Source: Triplophysa rosa
Taxonomy: Eukaryota > Chordata > Actinopteri > Cypriniformes > Nemacheilidae
Length of the DNA stretch: 64,000 nucleotides
Direction of reading: 5' to 3'
NCBI RefSeq assembly: GCF_024868665.1
Contig: NC_079913.1
Span: 4,669,715 to 4,733,714, forward strand
Shown: positions 13,771-26,519 of the stretch, piece after piece
Layout of the letters: every line of letters starts with the position of its first letter
Numbering within the stretch: the first letter of the stretch is position 1
Translations under genes and position numbers: made by a program
The notes under the pieces: model-generated
Seen by the model: the letters and a program-made list of their open reading frames with translations, nothing else
Told to the model about the DNA's origin: nothing
The model's database searches: none

Positions 13771-15512
13771 CCCAGCGCTAAAAAATGCCGGACATGAACC
13801 GCACTTGATAAGTGAAACTGAGTCATATGTCTGTGCTTTGTTGGCAATGGGTGCACACGTGCTTCAGTTCTTTTGTTTCTTATGAGAATATTTTTGTATT
13901 CTGCTTGTGGAGAACTCCTCCCTTATTGTTGGGTATGAAATTAAGCCAAATACTTTGAAATGTGTGTCAGAATAGACTCTGACTGAGAAAGTAATCATAT
14001 CACGACATTAGCAGTCCCTCCGTCTGTGTTTGCTTTCCGGAGGTAGACATCACACGCAGCGTGGAATCAAAGTGCCTGGTGCCCTTTCTGAGAACAGAGG
14101 CTGTTCTAACTCATCTTGAGCCAGCCTGAATAGTTTCCCATTGTTGCAGCGCCATTGCGGCGTTCCAAATCTCACACGGGATCGAAACTAATCGCTTCCT
14201 GGAAACATTTGATAGCGGCGTGCGTGCTGGATTTGTGCAAGGAAAGCAGAGGACTTGAGTTTAAAAAGATGAGAGCGGTCAGGTTTCAGTTTCAATGCGA
14301 GAAGTCCTTTATTATTCAACAATTCTGTTTTTTGCTTGAGGAGCTCATAATGTGCTGACTGTCCTTCCTGTAATATTTTTGTTTCAACTTGCATTCCATC
14401 ATCTCAAATTTCAAAATTTTCTCCTACCTGGACTCACGGGTCCTGGTTCCTCCCAGCTGTGACTGAACTCCCCTCAGGGTCGCCCGGGGTCTCTTTACAA
14501 GAATAGGTGCGCTGACCGCGGGACCCAGAAGGACCCCTGAGGTCTGAATTTAAGACGGACTGAATTTAAAACCACTCAGTAATGATCACAACAGCTCTGC
14601 TCTTTTGGACCACAGGGAGTCTAAAGGCATGAAGGAACACGTAGAGAAAACTGATGAGTAAGGGAATGTTTTGTTCCCTGTGGCGTTTTATTCTGCTATA
14701 CAAGTCGTCAACAAGGCGGAGGCTATCGCAATAAAAAATGATGAGACTTCAAACAATGAACTGGAACCATGAATCTCAGAAGTGGTCACATGGATTGTCT
14801 GGTAGAAAGTCTGCGAAGCCTTTAGCTGTTTATATTTCTACCGCCCACAATCCACAGACTTGTTGTCTTGTCACTTTGTAAAAAGAGAATATAGATGTAT
14901 GCTAATACACCAGATATCCAAGTCTCTGTTAAACAATCAGTACTTTATTTCTGACCTTTATTTGTTTTTTAGATGGCTCAGACGTCATGCTTAGAGTCGA
15001 AAATCCCTCTATGAGGGACTAAAACATTACAAAGAAACATTTATTGTAATATAAATTCATTAATGCAGACTAGTATTTATAGAAAGGAATATATTTATAG
15101 AGCATCACCTACTCTCAGTCTTATACACACATGTACAATGCGGCATGTCATGTGACTGTCGCCACAGTATGAAGATAAGCCGCCGTTACTCACGGCAACC
15201 GGGTGACTGCGAAGAGTGCTGGAGTGACGAGCGTGAAATGGGACAAAAAATAATCTGTTGAGTGAGGGGAAAAGAGAGAAAAAATGAGAGAAAGAATTGA
15301 ATCGTGAATGCTACTTCACCAGCCAATTAGCACTCAGCTGATAACAGACCTGTCTGCGGGTATTTGGACTGTTTTGTAATAAAATCGAAGAAAAAAAGAT
15401 TATGCACCCAACAGAGATGGACGGAAACGGTGTAGCTAAAAAGAGAAAAGCCCTGTTTTCCCAAGACTGATGTTGTTTTTGGCTTCTCACTGCGGTTAAA
15501 CTCATAATGGTG

Positions 15513-15548
<36 letters not shown>

Positions 15549-15550
15549 TG
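15513..15550. repeat. (TGCG)n microsatellite
   Basis: About 9.5 uninterrupted tetranucleotide units. Confidence 0.95.
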
Positions 15551-16828
15551 TTTAAGAGCTTAAGATAGATGATAGGGAATGACATACTCCACACGTTATT
15601 ATGCCGACAGTGAGAGATAAGGGGCCAGACAGAGCCTGGCTGTTGTCAATGCAATTATCCTCTATGCCAAGCACACACACATTCAGAAAGCAGTTCTGTC
15701 TATCAGTGTAGGGCCCTTGAGGAACACATAGTGACCCCTGACAAAGCACAAGGGTCATTGTCTGTTCGTCAAGCATCTTGCATACAAGTGTGTGTCTGGT
15801 ACATTTGTGTGTCGCATTGTGCACTCACTTTCATCCATATTAAAAGAGTGTATTTTATGCACTGTACTGTGGCCGAATCGTGAGTTTACCTGCAATATGG
15901 TGTTATTCAGAAGGACATTCGGGTTACACATAATGACAGCCATACAATTAGTTTCCTTGCTTAATAATCTCTTGTGTCATTTCTACATAGATTCTCTTTG
16001 GGCTAGTAAAATGCATGAAGGTTGTGCAAAGGAATGATAGCAGTTAGTGGGGATTGACCGATTCTGGTTTGGTTAAAGTGCTTTTGCAGCTTTTTACAAG
16101 TAGTGTGTATTGTGTCACTAAAACTCTTAAACTTAATTTAAGTTTATAGTACTTGGCCCATTTGGTAATCTGTCATTTTTTGAGGTTTTATGACATTTGC
16201 GAAATTTTACAAGTTTAGCAAAATAAGTATGCATTGGTTCACCTAACACACACACACACCCACCCGCCTTCACACTCCTTGTGTCCTGTTGCCAGCTCTG
16301 ACAAAGATACAGGATTCCCCACCAGCACCAGGGACAGGCCATATGCTACACGAGGACAGCAGCATATGTGAACTTCAGCGTTATTGGAACACACCCACAA
16401 TCTCATGCATACACATGTTCCCGCAAACCATACCTGCCATGTCGGTACGAATCCTCTTCTCTGGGTGCTTAATTTGAAGTTGAATACAAATTAAACTTGA
16501 ATTAGTGTGAATACAGAGCAGGCTTAAACACAGTTTTATTTGCAACCCAGTTGGATCTTTTTAGACCTGGATATTGTGTTTGTTTGGTCATTTGTGGTTT
16601 GTTAATTTGTGAAATTGGTGAACTAGAACAGTAGATATAATGAGGGTTTAATGAATTTAAACATTCTTACTTGTTCCCGGAACGATATTTTCATCAATTA
16701 ATGAAAGGGTGTTAAGTGATCATTGAAATGTTCCTATTATGGAGAATTATACTTGACAACGGCGACAGTGAGTGCGTTTACATGCACAGTCTTACTCCGA
16801 TTATGCTTAATAAACTGATAACGTGTAA

Positions 16829-17412
16829 GGCCATGAACACACTTGATGTCTTTTTTGACAAGAAAAAGTTGACGTGTGCTTTTTTAATAAAAAGAAAAGC
16901 TGTCAGCGTTTGTGCATGAAGGCAGCTCAGCACACAGGATTCATATAGGCAGAGTAACGGAAGTCTATTTGAATTATAAACAGAGACCGTCTTTGCAAAA
17001 ACCAACCACATATTTTAAAACTAAAGTACTAATTTCTCACTAGAAATGAAATCGAAAGTTATTAAAAGGTGAAAAATAAACTTCAATTCATATAAAAAAT
17101 ATGTTCAAAGCAGCGCTTGGGCCGCCATTTTATTTTTAGAGAAGGATCCTGCTCGACCAATCACCTTCCTCGCATGTTGTTATGGAAACGACAGGTCTCG
17201 CTACTCGCTTGTCATTGGTCAGCTGTCAAAAAAGATGTTTGACGTAGGGCGTTTTCTTCAGAAAAGTTGAACTTTTTTCAACTTAAAAAGGCGCTGCAGA
17301 AAAGACGCGGGGTGTGGCGTTTAAAAAAGCGCTCGTGGATAACTCCATACGATTATAATGTAAAACAAATGCTGGCAGCTTCAAAAAAAAGAAGTCAAGC
17401 GTGAACACGGCC
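16829..17412. mobile_element. Inserted element A, PIF/Harbinger-like MITE (584 bp)
   Basis: The ends are imperfect inverted repeats of about 28 bp, starting ggccatgaacacacttgatg on the left and ggccgtgttcacgcttgact on the right (read inward), both running into T tracts. It is flanked by TAA at 16826-16828 and 17413-17415. A 3-bp TAA duplication is the signature of PIF/Harbinger elements. Non-coding, so mobilised in trans if at all. Confidence 0.75.
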
Positions 17413-17415
17413 TAA

Positions 17416-18995
17416 AGCCTGGCTCAGACTACAGGAGTTTTAAAATCCTGACAGATTTCAAATTCTGGCTGCAGCACACACATAAGGAGAATCTTAACAG
17501 ATTCTCTTATTTAAAATCTTAAACCTGGCTCAGACTACAGGAGTTTTAAAATCCTGACAGATTTTAAATTCTGGTTGCAGCACACACATAAGGAGAATCT
17601 TAACAGATTCTCTTATTTAAAATCTTAAACCTGGCTCAGACTACAGGAGTTTTAAAATCCGGAAAGATTAAAAATTCTGGTTGCAGCACACACATAAGGA
17701 GAATCTTGACAGATTCTCTTATTTAAAATCTTAAACAAGCTCACACTCATCAGTGTACAACTAAATTACACATATTTTACATATCCATAGGATATGCAGT
17801 TTTGTAAAAGGAGCTAATAGTAACCGTTTTAATGGGTTTACTATTTTTAGATGTTGACATCACATCTACATTTGAATCTCTTTTTCAAGCACTACAAAAA
17901 TAGGTTTGCCCTTTGTAAACTTGCATTTATGAATGTGAAATGTCCAGATAAGAAAACGTTGGGGTGTAAAGTTGTGTTTATAAATAAGCCTAAAGGTAGC
18001 AAGTGCAAAAATAAAAATTTAGAAAGTTTGATTGGGAGTTTTTTTATTTCATAATTGCACATCAAAAGACATCCTAAAACACCCAAACTACAGGATAATA
18101 TTAAGATTATCATACCAGAGGACGCCTCTTAAATCATCTCACCGGGAAACAGAAGTAAACAAAGGGACATCGCAAAGTTAATTTCACGTGATCTCACCTG
18201 GCAACGGTTGTGTAACGTCTCTGTCGCTCTCTGAATGATTCTCTGTCTGTCTGTCCAAAACCGCGGGAACGTATTTTGAGCAGGGGGTGCTATAATGCTT
18301 TTTGCTAGGGCTGAAGTTATGAATGTGCTTTGGGCGAGCCGCTTAAGTTTAATGTTAATAAATAACGGAAGAAAAAAAATAGTTGCTGCCGAGAATAAAG
18401 GTGAATGCCAATGTGATTATAAGATACAGCATAAAAACAAACACATAAACGCATGTTATCTGTATGCCTATAGCCAAATAATCTGTTGAACGAAACTACA
18501 AGCTGCGCGTTAGCAGTTAACTTGCCCGGTACATTTAAAACCGACGCGACTTCTCCCCAGCTCTTTTCCTTATCTGTGCGGTTGTGGTATGTTTTGGAGG
18601 ATACATTATATGGACAATCATGCTGTTGCCACAAGTTGTTCCTCCATCTCCGCTGTCCAACGTACCCTTGCAGGAGCTTTCGCGGTCGACATTTTTAAAG
18701 GTCTGTCAGTCACCTTGCAGATGTGCCTCTCATTGGCTGTTGCGAAAGTACCAACGTCATCACCCCGATTTAAAATCCTAAATATCAAACATGTTTGATA
18801 TGATCGGGGCGGCCCCGATTTCTCTCGGAGCAGATCGGGAGGTGTAAGATTCGATCTGTGAACGCCTCACATTACGTGATAATCTGGGCCGAATCTCGGA
18901 CCCGATCGAGGTTCTGGACCCGATTTTTTCAAAGATTCTCGGGAGGGGAAATCGGGGTAAATTCTGGCCGAGAATCCTGTAATCTGAGCCAGGCT
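17416..18995. mobile_element. Inserted element B, PIF/Harbinger-like non-autonomous element (1580 bp)
   Basis: The termini read agcctggctcaga[c/t]tacagga inward from both ends, 22 bp with one mismatch. TAA lies on each side (17413-17415 and 18996-18998), and the left TAA is shared with element A. The left end is expanded into three 106-bp tandem copies (from 17418, 17524 and 17630). The right half has GC-rich tracts built on cccgat/atcggg and two adjacent palindromes at 18782-18819. No transposase frame was found. Confidence 0.75.
17418..17735 (+). repeat. Three tandem copies of a 106-bp unit in the left end of element B
   Basis: The units start cctggctcagactacaggag at 17418, 17524 and 17630. 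Units 1 and 2 differ at only about 2 positions; unit 3 is more diverged. Each unit includes the terminal inverted-repeat sequence, so B carries three potential left transposase-recognition sites. Confidence 0.9.
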
Positions 18996-20357
18996 TAAGT
19001 CATTTAATCGCGTAAAACGGTTTTCTTTTATCGGGGAAAGCCCATAAACGGCGTAAGCAAAACGTAGTTTTGGCGGCGTAGTTTTTTGCCGATTACTTCG
19101 ATTTCACGCTGCATGTAAACGCCTTTACTGGTTTTCTCTCAGTTTTGTTTATGTGCGCATGTCTGACAGCGCTATAGTAAAAGTCCCAAATGGAAGTTAT
19201 AGTAAAATAACGCATAAAATTCCGCTCTCGAATCATGCAGTTGATGTAGAAACGTCAAAATGAAGAACTATTGTTGCATATGCATGTACTGTGGACATGA
19301 GAGGAGATATAAATATCCAGCTTCTGACCATTTTCCCACTGCATTTTAATTACTAAACAGACTATCGACGATGACGTCACTGCACGTGAGAAACCCGGCA
19401 AGTCTCAAACTTCCATGTAAACACGGTTCCCTGCTTAGCCGGTTTATTACTGTGTATGTAAACACGTGAAAACAGGTTTCTTTTTAAGCTGATTTTTTAT
19501 AGATATCCGTTTATTTTGTGCATGTAAACGCACTCAGTGGCTGTTCTGAGCAGTCTAGACTCTCCTTATTGATTTCATTTTATTTTCTTGTTGGATATGA
19601 TGCCAGAAGTTCTTATTAACCAAGAAAGTTGGAAAAAGGTCTAAATCTGTAATAAAAAGTACACCAGACAGCAAAACAAGAAGTTTAGCTTTATTTCTTG
19701 TGTTCTGCAAAGGTCAAAATAAATGGGGAGGAGCATTGCGAGAAAATAATAAACAGCAATCACAGACTTCTTTCTCTGGAGAGGAATAGATTTCTCAAAG
19801 GACCTCCAAGTTAGCCGAAAAGCTTCAGAATTTGCTTTGTAATTTTACAGAGAGTGCGTAAGGACAGACAGATTGATTCGATTCAGACAGGTTTTAAAAT
19901 CGTATCGTTTTCTAAAGTTTATGATTGATAGGAATATAACTCCAACAGCAGGAAAGATTGTTGACACAGTAATGTTTGTAAATGTTGTGACCAGCAGGGT
20001 TAAATTTATTGTTTTGTTAACTTATTTCATTTGTTTATTGTTTATTTTTGCTGTATTTTTCTATCTAGGTTGACTTTTTAAACGATTTCTGTGTTTACTT
20101 GATGTGTTAGAATATGAGTCCGAATGTGTAATGTTCCTCACTGAAATGTGACATTGTCATCAGGTGTGTGTGAGTGTTTTTGTGTGTCTGTAAACAGATG
20201 GTCTTGTGACCGTAGAGGCCGGAAGTTTCAGTGGGAGGGCAGAGCTCTTCCCTCGTGTCCCGCCTCTGCCCATCTCACCTTGGGCCAATCGTGTTAGTCT
20301 GCCAGGTCATGACAGGTGATGTCACTGACATACGACATCCAGCAGAGTGTGACCTTG

Positions 20358-20515
<158 letters not shown>

Positions 20516-23500
20516 GGGCACATATACCAAAATCTCTGGTGCCCTAATACGTGTGTGTGTGCGCGCGTGTCAGCTCTCTGTACTTGATTGGCACGACTGA
20601 GGTTATTTTGAGCAGCTCTAGGATGCAGCTGTCTTTAGCAGGGAAGAAAAAGATGAAAGCTTTCAGATGAAGATCTAACTCTATGCCCGGCTACAGATGG
20701 GCACACATACAGATCCACATCATGTGTTGGTCAATAAATTGTATCATAATTCATATCCTTCCTTTCCTGTTACCCCAGTCAAGGTGAAATCTATCAGATT
20801 GAAGGAGGGAGACTCGAACAGAACTTTATGTAGGACTACAGACACTGAATGACAATCAATCCAGTGTAAAGCTTGTGTGTGCTAGTGTGTTCTCTACTGA
20901 TAGCGCATGTAAAGGATCAGGCTGGAGAGAGAGGTGGGGTCATGGACACGCCTGTAAGGTTGATGAGAGGATGGATCTTGCTCGTCTATGCTGTAATTGC
21001 AGATTGTGTGCCACATCTGTCCCAAACGCTGATGAATGAGATCAAGAGGAGATGTGGTGGAGAATGTGAATGCTTTCGCTCTGCCCCCAAACACTCTTCA
21101 CTTGTAGAAATTATAGCATGCTGCCAAAAATAGTTTTTTTGAGATCCTCTTAGGTTCTTGAAAAACAGTCTTCTTCTGAGTAGGATCGTTGAAGTGGCTA
21201 TGCCAAAAATGTTAAATAAAATAGTTGATTACATTTGTTTAGTCGTGTTTGTTTATAGGTTCTTTAAAAAGTTTTGATTCATTTCCACTTTTTTGCTTTT
21301 TACTGTCTCTTAATGAAAGTTAAAAAGGCACATGCACTAAATTGGATTGAACAGTAATTACAGAGTTCTCTGTCTTATCGTTGCTCAAGCTGTTGTGACA
21401 TAAGTTATGATTTGCTGCCAACGCATTTAACGCGAGCAGAGCTTTATTTATTTAATCTGTCAGTTTTTTGCAATTTTTCATAATGCGTTATGATGAGAAA
21501 TTTTGTTGTTCAGTCTCTTAAAAGCAGTGTACCTTGCGTGTGTCTTTTCTGCCTCATTGTATTGGTTGACCAACCAGGGGGAGATTATGCTTAGTCACAT
21601 CTTATACTTTTTTTTTTGTGTAGCCAAAATCATCATAAAATCTGGACCTCTAAGGAGCTTGTTCTGGATTTGCCCACTTGATCCTTTTAAATGGCAAATG
21701 TCAGTGTTGGTAAATGCATTGAACTCGATGGAGGGGAGTCTCCGTTATGTTAACTGCATTCCTCAGCTTTAGCTTTAGATTCTGATAAAATGCACAGCAT
21801 TGACATGACCGTAAATAAGTAATGATAAAATTCTTAATTTTTCATGTACCGTTCCTTTTAATGCACAATGCTGTATTTAATTTTAATATTCCGATTTTTA
21901 GCACTCATTTGATTTACAGCACTTTCCGCATTCCTGCTCAAGATTTTTCAGTCGCTTTAATAGTTCATTCAATTTCTTTTTTTCATACCTCATGGTCGTT
22001 TTTGAAATTGAGCGATTTATCCCCAGCGGATTCTTCTCTGATGGCAGACCTGAGTCAGCCCTGACTCTGTACCTCTCCATTTCAACACATCCTTCCCTGC
22101 CAAGCACTGTATTCTTTATGGCCTTACTTGGATCCCATTTAAATCTCAACTGCCTTTTAATAAACCTCGCAATGAACTGTCAATTTTATTTCCTCTGATT
22201 CTCAGTAGTCATAATCGCGTAAAGACTTAAAAGTCTGTGCTGGCCCCTCGTCTGCATTTTCTCTGTGAAACCTGCATTAATCATTCACATTATTTCTGCT
22301 GTTAGATGGGTCATCATCCTGTTAGTGGGTGTCAGCACACATCATAATTTGCAATGTAGCCTCAGTTCAACACCTTTAAATATGCACAGCCCAAATATTT
22401 ATTAATCTGAGAAGCGGAGCGGAATTATGCAGAGATGTAATTAGAAATAAGAAATCTAACAGTGGCCATGCATCAGAGAGATGTTCAGCCGGTTCTTGTT
22501 TGCGTCTCGTGAGCAGACAGGATAGAAGTTTAATGAATGCCTCCAGGACCCATCTGAAGACTATTTTGGACCCATCACATGCCCAGGAAAAGCTCTTAAA
22601 TTGGGCTGTAGCTCATCATTTGACAAGGTTCATTGGTAAGCGCAGAGATCCTACCGGAAAAATATAGCAAATAATGTCCCATTAGAGTTTCCAAACTTTA
22701 CTGTTGTCATTTTAGAGGTATGAATGCGATTAGGAAAGACAGATCTCTGTCATTTTCACCTCGAGAACTGAACAAAAGAGAATAGCTTGAAGATGCAAAG
22801 ATGTGGTAGTTTTTATACATAATGAAATAAGCTTGGCACCTATTTTGGTACAGATCTTATTGATGACATCAGCATATGATGTCATTTTTCTCTAGTTAGC
22901 ATTTGTTTCAGCTTACTCGCACAAAAACCCCTGTAGCCACAGAACTGTTCATCCATAAGCCGTCATGAGCAATGGTGGTGCATTTTATATTGCGGACCTG
23001 TGAAGGGGATCCTGCACCAGTTGAGCAATTGCATTTAGATGGAATGCTAATGGAGAGCTCTCTCCAGATTTTCTCTTTCTGACAGAACACTTATCATTGC
23101 TATATCCGAGCTTATTTATTCAGAGATCAATAAACACAAACTACCATTTGTTACTCACACCGATAACATAAACGTCAGATGAATATTCTATGTTGACCCA
23201 ACAGTCTTTGTTTTTATGCAGCGAGCTTGTGAAATGCATCACGGGTCGTTGTTCATCTGAATCTCAGCTGCTGTGGGCTTGTTTTAGAGTTTGGTAGAGC
23301 CTTGTGGGTACAGCTGAAAGCCCTTGGTCCAGTCCACGCTGGGTGATGAACGATCAGTGTGGCGTGCTCACTCTGAGCGACATTGTCAGGTATGAAAAAT
23401 GACATTATTACAGTTATACCGTTACCATGGATCGTGTCAGAGAGGTTGAATAACACCAGCGGCGTTCATGATATTGTGTCACTCACAGGAGCTGAATGGG

Positions 23501-24790
23501 AAAACTAGACTGTTTTTTCCCTTTATGGCAGTATAAGGATCATTTTCCAGAGGAGGATCACATGTTTCTTTTAGTTGTTGATTAATATTTATGAAACTCA
23601 TGTCTTTTTTAATGTCATGCGCCTAACGGAGTGCATGATTTTATTCACGTTGATGTTGAATGAGTAGGAATCTGTAGGCCTAGTACATGTTAAACCTTTA
23701 AGGTTTTACAAGTGAGCAATGTTTTTGAATAATAGTCGAGATATAAGGTGCTATACGGTTCAACAGTGTAGAGTATTTCCTATGGCTCAAATTCACTGGT
23801 AATGTGTTTGGTTCTATTGATGGGATGCTATCTGATGGAAAGGAATCACTAAAACATTGTTCAATTCAAATTAAAATAATATCTAAAACATGCTGTTAAA
23901 CAGATGATTTATAATGGTAGTAATGGTAAAACGTTTATTGTTTTTTGTTAGCAGAGAGCCCTACCGAAATAGATCATATTCTTAATAAAAGTTTTTAGGA
24001 GATGATGTTAGGGTTTACATGAGACGCTTGCAAACGCGCGCATCAACGCTGTCAGTTTTAACCCACGGGACTGAAATAGATGTGACCGGTAACCATGGTG
24101 ACGCCGGCGCCTGTCATATTTTGGCGCCATTTCTCTAACAGCCTGAGGCAGGGAATTGCTCTGAACTCAAATCGGCGCTGACTTGACTACTGTAGCGCTA
24201 AACACTACAATTCAGGTGTATTCTTTTTTTATAATGTGTGGTCATGGTGAATAATGTTAACATCCTGTTAGTTTTAGACAAGAAATAACCTTGTCACGGT
24301 TTGTTTTTGTGTGAAGGCGGACGTGGCCGGGTTGGCCGTGTCATTTCCCTGAAGGAATTACCAGTGCTGTAATCCATTAAAATTGTGTTCAAGTTTTAGG
24401 CAAGCTAGAGCTTTAACCTGTTGTTTGTTTGAATAAAATGCAGCAAAGCTGCTTTGAGGTTGTCATAAGATGGTTTTATGGCTTTGGTGACGCCTGTACA
24501 GTTTAAAAGCACCACAGACGGCTAAATAGATGTAAAAAAGAAGAAACGAATATAGCAACGATGTCGTATCTCTGTTAGATTTTAAGTAAATTTCTTAAGT
24601 GACGGTTTATTATAACAAAAAACACATTTACATTTAAATGTGCCGTCTGAAAACACAGTCTGTACATTCAGCGACTGAGATAAATTAATCGAAATAAATA
24701 AACGTCCAGATTTATATTAGAGGATAATGGAAATTGCTTTGGAGCCGCTGGGCCTCATTTGCCAATAACCAGGCAGCGCAACTCTGGCTG

Positions 24791-24811
24791 GTCGCTGTCC
24801 ATGGTGCTGAA
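24791..24811 (-). promoter_or_regulatory. RE1/NRSE, predicted REST-binding site upstream of the Kv4 exon
   Basis: Read on the minus strand, the 21 bases begin TTCAGCACCATGGACAGC and end GAC. Compared with the consensus as I recall it, 20 of 21 positions match, including both half sites (TTCAGCACC and GGACAGC) at canonical spacing. It lies about 1.7 kb before the start codon. RE1 elements recruit REST with CoREST and histone deacetylases to silence neuronal genes in non-neuronal cells, and a neuronal K+ channel is a typical target. The motif match is seen directly; binding is inference. Confidence 0.8.
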
Positions 24812-26519
24812 TGAAAACCCCTCTAAACCTTCGTAATCTAAACTCTCTCTTTTTCTCTCACACAATATTTAATCTGTGATACGTCAATGTGACTAATTTG
24901 AGAGGCCATGCGCCAGGAAATTCATCACGGGTCGCGTACACAAACATTGCATGCCTCTATGAGCTGGCGCAGCTGTTTTCGTTCACAGGCTGAAATCAGT
25001 TTTGGCAAAGTAGTGCAGTTCTGTCAGGCGCTTAAAAGGGCTGCGCCGACTGGGGGAATCGTCACTGGTCACATTCAATCACGCTCCTGTATTGGGAACG
25101 TGAGGTGCACCTGTAGAAAAGAATGAATTATAGACTGTTAGTGGGTGTAGCTGTATAAAGTTTTAAAGCTGAATTGGCTGATTGACTCCGCTGCAGTCAT
25201 TCACGATACGCGAACCCGCTCTTACAGATTTGAACTCTGCACTACCCTCATCTTTGAAAACTGTCTCCATCTAGCGGTTTCGCCTCTGCGCATCTATCAG
25301 TAGTGAAAGTACGAATCAATAACCCGACGTGTGGACAACCGCAACGCTTTCCGCCGGTCCCTCAGCTCACGTTACGCACTGCAAGTCCTTTCTTGACAAC
25401 TGTGTACTAATAACTCATATAGACTTACATAGAATAACTTTATGAAGCGCATATTATACGGTTTATGTTTCCTACCTTTAACTAAAACAAATGCAGTGGA
25501 CATTAATTTAAACGCAACCCAATAATAGCGTAACGCACTTGTGCATGCAGTGCACATGCAGTGCAGTGCACAGGCTGTGTTACATGCATATGTTAACCGA
25601 TGCCGTGGCACGTGACACGCCTCCATTGCGCCGTGAGCAGAGAGCCAGTTGGGCTCCACCGCAGACTCACAGATCTCGGTCGGAAGCGGATGAAGCAACT
25701 TCCACCGAATCATTTGTTGCTGCTACACTTTAACCTCGGGCGCACGTTTTAGTTCACGTTACAGTTAGAATCTACAAAACACCCGTCACCATCGACTGGA
25801 TTACATTTAAACGATGAGAGGAAAGTGGTGTTTTTTTCTTTCTTGAAACATTGCCACACTTGCCGGTGCGGTCTTGCTTTCCTATGAAAGAACCACTGTG
25901 GTAATTCTCTCTGAGAGCGTCAGGGTGACACGAGTCGTGGTTACTAGAAAGGCATGTCCTTGGACAGCGGACTTTTTTACTCGAATGCTCTACTTGACTT
26001 CTAAACTTGTTGCTTTTGGTCCGCAGCAGCTACGGAAACACATTTTGGATACTTCGGTCGCTCGTTTTTTCGTGACGGCGGCAAAGCAACGGCAAATAAA
26101 GTGGACTTTAACTGATTATCTATATGTAAAAAGAACTCTACTTGTGATCGAAACGTATTTATGAGGAGGTGAGTTTTTCATTTAGGAGCATTTGCCTGAA
26201 TTGTAAATGATACAGTGCTCTCCGAACTAGTCATTATTGACTGAGGCGTTCCTTTTACGCATGCATACCTTACAACCATTTGTAGTGCAGAATTTAATGG
26301 TGGTTTCTCCCTGTCGTTTGAATTCAGTCAGGTTTATGATATGGTGTATACTCTAGCTAGCTTAATCTGCATGTGAGCAATATTTTACTTTTGCGTTTAC
26401 ACCAAGTGGCCGCGCATTGTGTCTCTCCAGATGTCCTTTTCCTGCCTGGCGGATCTGTGAGCGCAAAACGGAGCACCGACTCTGCTTCACTTGCACCGGG
26501 TCGCGCACATTGGGTCACC
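24812..26519 (+). promoter_or_regulatory. Presumed promoter and 5' leader of the Kv4 gene, with a candidate leader intron
   Basis: No coding similarity is visible. The stretch from about 25600 to 26168 is less AT-rich than the upstream DNA and contains scattered CpGs, which fits a promoter or untranslated leader. A strong donor (gag|gtgagt, intron from 26169) and an acceptor (gtctctccag, ending at 26430) would define a 262-bp intron in the leader, placing 26431-26519 in the same exon as the start codon. If so, the ATG at 26373 would be removed by splicing. The transcription start cannot be placed from sequence alone, and I see no convincing TATA box. Confidence 0.35.

Larger units (their letters stand above)
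16770..19535. mobile_element. Outer DNA transposon (element C) carrying two inserted elements
   Basis: The ends are an exact 18-bp inverted repeat: gagtgcgtttacatgcac at 16770-16787 and its complement at 19518-19535. The flanks share agt, or cagtg depending on the boundary chosen. Without its two inserts the element would be about 595 bp (16770-16828 joined to 18999-19535). It has no coding capacity, so it is non-autonomous. A perfect CRE-like TGACGTCA lies at 19372-19379. Confidence 0.75.

Noticed and set aside
19372..19379. CRE (TGACGTCA) as a gene-regulatory element
   Set aside because: A perfect 8-mer, but it lies within transposon C, 7 kb from the exon; more likely part of the repeat consensus.
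26373..26519. N-terminal extension of the Kv4 frame from an upstream ATG
   Set aside because: The 49 extra residues have no Kv4 similarity. The ATG at 26520 has a better context and gives the family N terminus. The upstream ATG also lies in a candidate leader intron.
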